A stretch of 5,901 nt of DNA, taken from Flavobacteriaceae bacterium. GTDB lineage: Bacteria; Bacteroidota; Bacteroidia; Flavobacteriales; Flavobacteriaceae. Made by a program: the position numbers and the translations under genes. How positions within the stretch are numbered: the stretch's first letter is position 1; every line of letters begins with the position of its first letter. The notes under the pieces were generated by a model. It was not told the origin of the DNA and ran no database searches. It worked only from the letters and a program-made list of their open reading frames with translations. The stretch is taken from assembly GCA_947461915.1 (NCBI GenBank), contig CANHNG010000127.1, positions 1 to 5,901 on the forward strand, in the 5' to 3' direction. Shown here in pieces: positions 1-4,309 of the stretch.

Positions 1-1
1 A

Positions 2-409
2 GTTATAGAATGGATTAAGGTAACTTATAAAAATCCTGATAAAGTGATACTTTCTACTATTGAAAATGAATATGTAAGGTTTGAGGGGATAACAACAGAT
101 ATTGATGATTCAAAAAATATGTATCAGTTAGAAATATCAATAAAAGATGGCAAATATAAATTTGATTTAATTAGCTTAAAGTTTTATTTAGAATCAACTA
201 CTTATGGAGGAGTGATAGGATGGAATGATATGGGAGTCAATTTTAATAATAATAGTACAAAAGAAAGCATTAAGAATTTGTACAAGAAAGATGGAACTTT
301 AAGAGTTTATTATCCTTATGTTCCAAAAGTGCCAATTTTTTTTAATAATCTTAACAAATCATTATCAGAAAGTATAGTTTCAACAGTTAAAAAAACAGAT
401 GGTTGGTAA
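2..409 (+). CDS. DUF4468-like hypothetical protein, 5' end outside window
   Basis: The frame is open from the first bases of the window, so the 135 visible residues are the C-terminal part of a longer protein; the GTG at 44 is an internal valine, not a likely start. The pattern of a W-I-K-V-x-Y-x-N-P-D segment, then I-E-N-E-Y-V-R-F-E-G, a beta-rich D-G-K-Y-K-F-D-L segment, and a C-terminal P-x-F-F-N-N-L-N-x-S-L stretch resembles DUF4468, a domain common in Bacteroidota proteins and of unknown function, often behind a signal peptide. No catalytic motif is visible. The gene is very AT-rich, noticeably more so than comM in the same window. It ends at TAA and is followed by its own terminator, so it is transcriptionally separate from what follows. 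The family call is from recollection and is moderate; the coding status is firm. Confidence 0.65.
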   Translation, partial: VIEWIKVTYKNPDKVILSTIENEYVRFEGITTDIDDSKNMYQLEISIKDGKYKFDLISLKFYLESTTYGGVIGWNDMGVNFNNNSTKESIKNLYKKDGTLRVYYPYVPKVPIFFNNLNKSLSESIVSTVKKTDGW

Positions 410-430
410 TTATAACTAATCACATTAATC

Positions 431-458
431 AAAAGCAACATAAATGGTTGCTTTTTTT
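431..458 (+). terminator. Intrinsic terminator after the DUF4468-like gene
   Basis: AAAAGCAAC (431-439) pairs with GTTGCTTTT (447-455) around a 7-nt loop, and the T run continues to 458. It starts 21 nt after the stop codon at 409. The classic stem plus U-tract supports termination on the plus strand. The A-run on the left arm would also give a U-tract on the minus strand, so it could stop readthrough from the transposase gene. Confidence 0.8.
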
Positions 459-468
459 ATGACCTGGC

Positions 469-518
469 TCCGCAAAGTCTCCGACTTTGAGGATGTGATG
501 AAAGGTCTCCGACCTTCG
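469..518 (-). repeat. Left REP-like hairpin pair (L1 + L2) at the 3' side of the RAYT gene
   Basis: Two small hairpins lie in tandem. L1 is CAAAGTC (473-479), loop TCC, GACTTTG (483-489). L2 is AAGGTC (502-507), loop TCC, GACCTT (511-516), ending just before the transposase stop codon at 519-521. The linker on the plus strand reads GGATGTGAT. The 24 nt at 469-492 are the exact reverse complement of 1165-1188 on the other side of the gene. Neither hairpin has a U-tract, so a repeat role fits better than a terminator, though they could protect the 3' end of the transposase mRNA. Confidence 0.8.
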
Positions 519-1124
519 TTACCAATTATAAATAGTGTTAATCGATTGTGGTTTCAAAACATCTATTACCGGATTATCCACTTTTGTAATTGCTATAATT
601 CCACTATCTTCAACATAATTGGAAGCACTAGAATAAACATAATGAGAAGCTTTGGCAACGATTCCTGCTCGAACAGGATTCAAATGAATATAATCCAATT
701 TCGACCAAAAGAATTTTTCTGAAAAAATTTCCTCAGGATGATTTCCATATTGCCAAAACTGATATTTTTCATTTCGACTATGGCTTTTGCAAGCAAATTC
801 AAAACGTTTCAGCATCCAATCAGCCCTACTTTCTGGCTCAGTTTCTATTTTACTCAAAATGGTCTTTGCCGTAAACTTCTTGAAATCTCGAATCAAATCG
901 GATAATTTACTGTTTTCTGACTGAATGATTAAATGAATGTGATCGGACATAATTACATATCCATACAAAATCATTCCTTTGTTTTTTATACAAAAATCCA
1001 GACTTTCGATGACGCACTCTTTATAGGTTTTTCTAGAAAAAACGTCAACCCAGTCCACAACCGTGGCGGTTATAAAATGCGCTTTGGATTGATCTCGAAT
1101 TAGGAATCCTTCTTTCTCTTTCAT
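519..1124 (-). CDS. REP-associated tyrosine transposase (RAYT, Y1/HUH superfamily)
   Basis: This 201-residue protein has the size and motif order of the IS200-like Y1 transposases known as RAYTs. H-F-I-T-A-T at 16-21 is the first beta strand. The metal-binding HUH motif is H62-I-H64 in V-I-M-S-D-H-I-H-L-I. A basic helix lies around 80-92. W-Q-Y-G-N-H-P-E-E is at 124-132, and the hallmark L-D-Y-I-H-L-N-P-V-R-A-G-I-V is at 143-156, followed by Y-V-Y-S-S-A-S-N-Y. Family members nick and join single-stranded DNA at REP hairpins and are usually single-copy, domesticated-looking genes. Hairpin repeats flank this copy on both sides, which supports the call. The start at 1124 has an A-rich upstream stretch and no Shine-Dalgarno site, normal for this phylum. 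The frame appears intact. The nucleophilic tyrosine is not certain: Y126 and Y145 are the candidates. Confidence 0.88.
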   Translation of the reverse strand: MKEKEGFLIRDQSKAHFITATVVDWVDVFSRKTYKECVIESLDFCIKNKGMILYGYVIMSDHIHLIIQSENSKLSDLIRDFKKFTAKTILSKIETEPESRADWMLKRFEFACKSHSRNEKYQFWQYGNHPEEIFSEKFFWSKLDYIHLNPVRAGIVAKASHYVYSSASNYVEDSGIIAITKVDNPVIDVLKPQSINTIYNW

Positions 1125-1142
1125 TTTGTTTTTTTTAAAGTC

Positions 1143-1219
1143 AGTCAGAGACTAAAAATCACTACCTCAAAGTCGGAGACTTTGCGGATCGAAGATGTGT
1201 TCGTCAGTCTGAGACTGAC
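1143..1219 (+). repeat. Right REP-like cluster: hairpins A, R1 and B
   Basis: Three hairpins follow one another upstream of the RAYT start. A is AGTC (1143-1146), loop AGA, GACT (1150-1153). R1 is CAAAGTC (1168-1174), loop GGA, GACTTTG (1178-1184). B is GTCAGTC (1203-1209), loop TGA, GACTGAC (1213-1219). A and R1 are joined by AAAAATCACTACC (1154-1166). R1 with its flanks (1165-1188) is a perfect 24-nt inverted copy of the left repeat 469-492. A looks like a partly decayed version of B, since GTCAGTC is shared at its left side (1140-1146). Confidence 0.8.
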
Positions 1220-1244
1220 CTATAATCATACAACCAAAAAAAAA

Positions 1245-1292
1245 TCGGTTGGAAACCGAAAATCACTACCGCAAAGTCGGAGACTTTGCAGA
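1245..1292 (+). repeat. Outer right REP-like pair: hairpins C and R2, beside the comM 3' end
   Basis: Hairpin C is TCGGTT (1245-1250), loop GGA, AACCGA (1254-1259). It is joined by AAAATCACTACC (1259-1270) to R2, GCAAAGTC (1271-1278), loop GGA, GACTTTGC (1282-1289). The linker and R2 repeat the sequence and order of 1155-1184 in direct orientation, so this is a second copy of the same two-hairpin unit with a different first stem. It lies 15 nt past the comM stop codon (1308-1310, minus strand) and is the only structured element there, so it may also serve as the 3' end of the comM transcript. The A-run at 1236-1244 gives a U-run on the minus strand just after hairpin C, which would suit termination of comM. 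Confidence 0.75.
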
Positions 1293-1307
1293 GCATATAA
1301 TCTAAAA

Positions 1308-2843
1308 CTATCCCAACCAACCATCACGATCCAAACTTCGATACTGAATGGCTTCGGCAATATGGGAGGAAATCACTTTTGGAGTGGCTTCTAAATCGGC
1401 GATGGTTCGGGCTACTTTCAGGATTCTGTCATAGGCTCGTGCCGAAAGATTCAAACGTTCCATGGCGGTTTTTAATAATTGTTTCGAAACTTCGTCCAGC
1501 GAACAATATTCCCGAATGTGCTTGGTGTTCATTTGCGCATTGTAATGGATGTTTTCCATTTGCACAAAACGTTCCGTTTGGATTTCACGCGCGGCCGTAA
1601 CTCGTTTCCGGATTTCGACGCTGCTTTCCGCCTTTTGGTCTTCGGACAATTTTTCAAAAGGAACTGGTGTCACTTCAATATGAATATCGATTCGATCCAA
1701 TAAAGGACCCGAAATCTTGCTCAGATAGCGTTGCATTTCGTGTGGCGAAGACGTTTGTGGCGAATCGGGATCGTTAAAAAAACCACTCGGACTAGGGTTC
1801 ATGCTGGCCACCAACATAAAAGACGAAGGATACGTAACTGTAAACTTGGCTCTGGAAATAGTCACTTCCCTGTCTTCCAAAGGTTGGCGCATCACTTCCA
1901 AAACATCTCTCTTAAATTCCGGCAATTCATCCAAAAACAAAACCCCATTGTGCGCCATGGAAATTTCACCGGGTTGCGGATAACTTCCGCCCCCAACAAG
2001 GGCCACGTTTGAAATCGTATGATGCGGACTTCTAAAAGGTCTTTGATTCATTAATCCCACTTCTTTGAGCTTTCCGGCTACACTATGAATTTTGGTCGTT
2101 TCGAGTGCTTCCCGCAACGTCATGGGAGGTAAAATACTAGGCAAACGTTTGGCAAGCATCGTTTTTCCTGCTCCCGGGGGACCAATAAGAATAATATTAT
2201 GACCACCAGCTGCTGCAATCTCCATACAACGTTTGATAGACTCCTGCCCTTTGACATCTGAAAAATCAAATTCCGGAAAGTCTAAGGTTTTATAAAATTC
2301 GGCTCTGGTGTCAATTATTGTAGGCTCTAAAGTGCCTTTACCTTCGAAGAAATCGATAACTTCTTGTAAATTTTCCACCCCATAAACATCCAATCCTGAT
2401 ACAATTGCCGCTTCTTTCACATTTTGCTTTGGAAGAAAAAAACCTTTAAAACCTTCTTCTTTGGCTTTAATGGCAATGGGCAGTGCACCGCGAATGGGTT
2501 GTAAACCACCGTCGAGCGAAAGCTCTCCCATAATTACATACTTATCAATTTCATCGGCTTTTATTTGGGCGGAAGCCACGAGAATACCTATGGCGAGTGT
2601 CAAATCATAAGCCGAACCTTCTTTTCTCAAATCGGCAGGAGCCATGTTGATGGTAATTTTCTTGCCTGGCATATTGTAGCCATTATTTTTAAGTGCCGCC
2701 GCAATCCGGTAACTACTTTCCTTGATGGCGTTGTCGGGTAGACCTACCAAATGATACCCAATTCCCTTGTCTATATTTACTTCGACCGTAATTGTGGTGG
2801 CTTCAACTCCAAAAACGGCACTTCCAAAAACTTTTACTAGCAT
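1308..2843 (-). CDS. comM: YifB/ComM family Mg-chelatase-like AAA+ ATPase
   Basis: ComM is a hexameric DNA helicase known in transformable bacteria to extend the displaced strand during branch migration after natural transformation; YifB is the same family. The start at 2843 gives 511 residues, the usual family length. The frame stays open to an ATG at 2957, but those 38 extra residues are basic and unlike the family, whose members begin M-L-V-K-V-F-G. The N-terminal Lon/S5-like domain is at about 2-125 (H-L-V-G-L-P-D-N-A-I-K-E-S at 31-43, N-M-A-P-A-D-L-R-K-E-G at 66-76). Walker A is G-P-P-G-A-G-K-T at 221-228, R-S-P-H-H-T is at 271-276, Walker B V-L-F-L-D-E is at 301-306, sensor-1 asparagine is N349, and the arginine-finger-like L-L-D-R-I-D is at 381-386. 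The C-terminal domain includes L-S-A-R-A-Y-D-R at 466-473. The cysteines that follow sensor 1 in many homologues are serines here. The gene is intact and more GC-rich than its neighbours. It is divergent from the epimerase gene, and the next gene downstream is the RAYT. Confidence 0.95.
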   Translation of the reverse strand: MLVKVFGSAVFGVEATTITVEVNIDKGIGYHLVGLPDNAIKESSYRIAAALKNNGYNMPGKKITINMAPADLRKEGSAYDLTLAIGILVASAQIKADEIDKYVIMGELSLDGGLQPIRGALPIAIKAKEEGFKGFFLPKQNVKEAAIVSGLDVYGVENLQEVIDFFEGKGTLEPTIIDTRAEFYKTLDFPEFDFSDVKGQESIKRCMEIAAAGGHNIILIGPPGAGKTMLAKRLPSILPPMTLREALETTKIHSVAGKLKEVGLMNQRPFRSPHHTISNVALVGGGSYPQPGEISMAHNGVLFLDELPEFKRDVLEVMRQPLEDREVTISRAKFTVTYPSSFMLVASMNPSPSGFFNDPDSPQTSSPHEMQRYLSKISGPLLDRIDIHIEVTPVPFEKLSEDQKAESSVEIRKRVTAAREIQTERFVQMENIHYNAQMNTKHIREYCSLDEVSKQLLKTAMERLNLSARAYDRILKVARTIADLEATPKVISSHIAEAIQYRSLDRDGWLG

Positions 2844-2978
2844 ATACGTTGGATTTAAACCTAAATTTAATGTAAAAAACCTTTCAAAATGAAATTTACT
2901 CCTTCTTTTAGTATGTAATCTAACATTTAATAATTTTCTTTGATAAAACAAAAGCATACTGCTTGAATTGTATTATAC

Positions 2979-2986
2979 TAAATTTG
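2979..2986 (+). promoter_or_regulatory. Candidate Bacteroidota -7 promoter element for the epimerase gene
   Basis: TAAATTTG matches the Bacteroidota -7 consensus TAnnTTTG exactly and lies 20 nt before the ATG at 3007. TTG triplets occur at 2963-2965 and 2968-2970, but both are closer than the usual -33 spacing, so the upstream element is weak. The predicted transcript would have a short leader of about 14 nt. No equally good match was found for comM on the other strand of this 163-nt divergent region. Confidence 0.4.
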
Positions 2987-3006
2987 ACCAACGATAAATC
3001 CTACCC

Positions 3007-4023
3007 ATGAAAGTCATACTCCGCACCTTTAATCTCCAACTAAAACATCCTTTCACTATTTCAAGACTTTCCTATAGTACGCAACCCACCTTAATTCTCG
3101 AATTGCAAAGTGACGGCTATTCAGGATTTGGTGAGGCCACGTCAAACCCCTACTATAATACTACCGTAGATTCGATGAAAAGAAATCTGGAAGCTATAAT
3201 TCCTTTTATCGAAAGTGTTACAGATGATACTCCCGAAGAATTTTGGAGTAAAGCACATCAACTATTAATAGATGATTTGTTTGCGCTTTGTGCTCTAGAC
3301 ATTGCCTACAATGATTTATATGCTCGGAAAAAACAAAAAAAGCTATATGAATTATGGGGTTATTCGATAGATAACAATCCCAAAACCGATTATACGATTG
3401 GTATTGACAGTATTGAAAAAATGGTTTCCAAAATGAAAGAATTGCCTTGGCCCATCTACAAAATTAAATTGGGTACCAAAGAAGATCTTGCCATTGTCAC
3501 CGAATTGAGAAAACATACGGATGCTGTTTTTAGAATTGATGCCAATTGTGGCTGGACGGTTCCCGAAACTATTAATAATGCCATTAAATTAAAAAAACTG
3601 GGCGTTGAATTCTTAGAACAACCTTTGAAAGATGATTATTGGGAAGGACATGCTGAAGTTTTTAAAAATTCGGTTTTGCCTATAATTGCAGATGAAAGCT
3701 GTATTCTCGAAGAAGATGTGCCAAAATGCCACAACCATTTTCACGGTGTAAATATAAAACTTGGCAAATGCGGCGGACTTACTCCTGCCAGAAGAATGAT
3801 TGCCCAAGCAAAAAAGTTGGGCATGAAAACGATGGTGGGCTGTATGACGGAATCTACCGTAGGCATATCAGCCATTGCGCATTTGTTGCCAGAGCTGGAC
3901 TTCGTTGATATGGATGGCCCATTATTATTGGCTGAAGATATAGCCACTGGAGTAACTATTTCTGATGGCATCATAAAATACTCGCAACTCAATGGGACCG
4001 GCATTGCCTTATATCACAAATAA
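3007..4023 (+). CDS. Dipeptide epimerase (L-Ala-D/L-Glu epimerase type, enolase superfamily)
   Basis: The product is a 338-residue cytoplasmic enzyme of the muconate-lactonizing subgroup of the enolase superfamily. Known members invert the second residue of dipeptides, typically L-Ala-D-Glu to L-Ala-L-Glu, so that murein peptides can be degraded and reused. The N-terminal capping domain covers about 1-115. The barrel carries the K-x-K pair K152/K154 in Y-K-I-K-L-G, metal ligands D178 (F-R-I-D-A-N), E204 (F-L-E-Q-P-L) and D229 (I-I-A-D-E-S), and the second catalytic lysine K251 (V-N-I-K-L-G-K). The D301-M-D303-G-P motif near the end is the D-x-D that binds the dipeptide amino group in Ala-Glu epimerases, which favours this role over muconate cycloisomerase or o-succinylbenzoate synthase. 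All key residues are present and the length is normal. ATG at 3007 is the first start after a matching -7 promoter element. No peptidase or murein gene is adjacent in the window, so the exact dipeptide substrate is inferred from the motif only. Confidence 0.9.
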   Translation: MKVILRTFNLQLKHPFTISRLSYSTQPTLILELQSDGYSGFGEATSNPYYNTTVDSMKRNLEAIIPFIESVTDDTPEEFWSKAHQLLIDDLFALCALDIAYNDLYARKKQKKLYELWGYSIDNNPKTDYTIGIDSIEKMVSKMKELPWPIYKIKLGTKEDLAIVTELRKHTDAVFRIDANCGWTVPETINNAIKLKKLGVEFLEQPLKDDYWEGHAEVFKNSVLPIIADESCILEEDVPKCHNHFHGVNIKLGKCGGLTPARRMIAQAKKLGMKTMVGCMTESTVGISAIAHLLPELDFVDMDGPLLLAEDIATGVTISDGIIKYSQLNGTGIALYHK

Positions 4024-4031
4024 TACTATTT

Positions 4032-4150
4032 GCTGATTATCCTTAATAATCATAGACAATCCTATACTTGTTAAACAATAACCGATTGAAAAAATCCTAG
4101 GTTATAATAATTATTAGGTACATTAAGCTGAAATTATCCTAAATCAGCAT
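4032..4150. repeat. Imperfect direct repeat pair with hairpin potential, between epimerase gene and amt
   Basis: GCTGA-TTATCCT-TAATAATCAT at 4032-4053 recurs as GCTGA-AATTATCCT-AAATCAGCAT at 4127-4150, with 15 of 18 bases matching after the GCTGA block and a 2-nt insertion. The first copy folds as TGATTAT (4034-4040), 5-nt loop, ATAATCA (4046-4052); the second closes as GCTGA (4127-4131) with TCAGC (4144-4148). A 12-nt palindrome, TAATAATTATTA, sits between them at 4105-4116. The first hairpin could mark the 3' end of the epimerase transcript but has no U-tract. In such AT-rich DNA part of this may be chance. Confidence 0.4.
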
Positions 4151-4175
4151 TACTAAATTATAAATTTTGACATTT

Positions 4176-4270
4176 AATTATTTCATACCCATAAAATTTA
4201 AGGGGGTAAAATACAAATATGATAAAAATCATAGTTCTAGTTACTTTTTTTATGGGGGTATGAAATGATT
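4176..4270 (+). promoter_or_regulatory. Interrupted inverted repeat in the amt leader, candidate cis-regulatory element
   Basis: The left arm ATTTCATACCC-ATAAAA (4180-4196) pairs with the right arm TTTTAT-GGGGG-TATGAAAT (4248-4266), leaving two bulged G residues (4254-4255). Pairing extends outward through AATT (4176-4179) and GATT (4267-4270) with one G-U wobble. The 51-nt loop contains a second G run, GGGGGTA (4202-4208), and a small hairpin TATGAT-AAAA-ATCATA (4218-4233). The same TACCC (4186-4190) can pair with the near GGGTA (4204-4208) or the far one (4256-4260). The element ends 35 nt before the amt start. It could be an RNA switch, a protein operator, or both. No promoter with good consensus was found, so whether the left arm is transcribed is not known. 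Confidence 0.45.
4219..4263 (+). CDS. Possible 14-codon leader ORF 1 upstream of amt
   Basis: ATG at 4219 to TGA at 4261-4263 reads MIKIIVLVTFFMGV, a hydrophobic peptide. AGGGGG at 4201-4206 lies 12 nt upstream, a long distance for a Shine-Dalgarno site. The start is inside the small loop hairpin and the stop is inside the right arm of the inverted repeat, so translating ribosomes would disturb that arm. The peptide loosely resembles the first residues of Amt (MRKIILSVIL), and the ORF is in the same frame as amt but separated from it by stop codons. There is no other evidence of translation, and Flavobacteriia seldom use Shine-Dalgarno sites. Confidence 0.25.
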   Translation: MIKIIVLVTFFMGV

Positions 4271-4309
4271 TATATACTTTTATCGAAATTTAAAACTAAA
4301 AAACTATGA
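4265..4309 (+). CDS. Possible 14-codon leader ORF 2 overlapping the amt start codon
   Basis: ATG at 4265 to TGA at 4307-4309 reads MIYILLSKFKTKKL. GGGGG at 4254-4258 sits 6 nt before the ATG, a normal Shine-Dalgarno distance. The stop overlaps the amt start as ATGA (4306-4309), the arrangement typical of translational coupling. Both the G run and the start codon lie in the right arm of the inverted repeat 4176-4270, so folding would hide them. An ORF this short can occur by chance in AT-rich DNA, so this is a candidate only. Confidence 0.3.
   Translation: MIYILLSKFKTKKL

Noticed and set aside
44..46. GTG start for the first gene
   Set aside because: The frame is open upstream to the window edge and the upstream residues (W-I-K-V-x-Y) fit the DUF4468-like pattern, so the gene is cut by the window.
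469..1188. Classic insertion sequence with terminal inverted repeats and target duplication
   Set aside because: The repeats are hairpins of the REP kind, extra copies lie outside the pair, and no direct target duplication is visible at the outer edges.
469..1292. CRISPR array
   Set aside because: Repeats are palindromic, few, irregularly spaced and in both orientations, with no regular spacers.
1308..2843. comM as an island insertion site, as known in Acinetobacter
   Set aside because: The gene is full length with all motifs and no insertion; the RAYT unit lies beyond its stop codon, not inside it.
2844..2957. Longer comM reading frame starting at 2957 (549 residues)
   Set aside because: The 38 extra residues are basic, low in complexity and unlike the family; M-L-V-K-V-F-G at 2843 is the usual family start and gives the normal 511-residue length.
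3613..4004. Minus-strand open frames inside the epimerase gene
   Set aside because: They are shadows of a gene with every catalytic residue in place and have no family resemblance.
4167..4199. Promoter for amt from TTGACA (4167-4172) and TAAAATTT (4192-4199)
   Set aside because: The -7 element lacks the final G of TAnnTTTG and the spacing is about 4 nt too long; it remains possible, and would put the start site inside the inverted repeat.
4024..4305. Sigma-54 promoter for nitrogen control of amt
   Set aside because: No GG-N10-GC element of the TGGCAC/TTGC type was found in the leader region.
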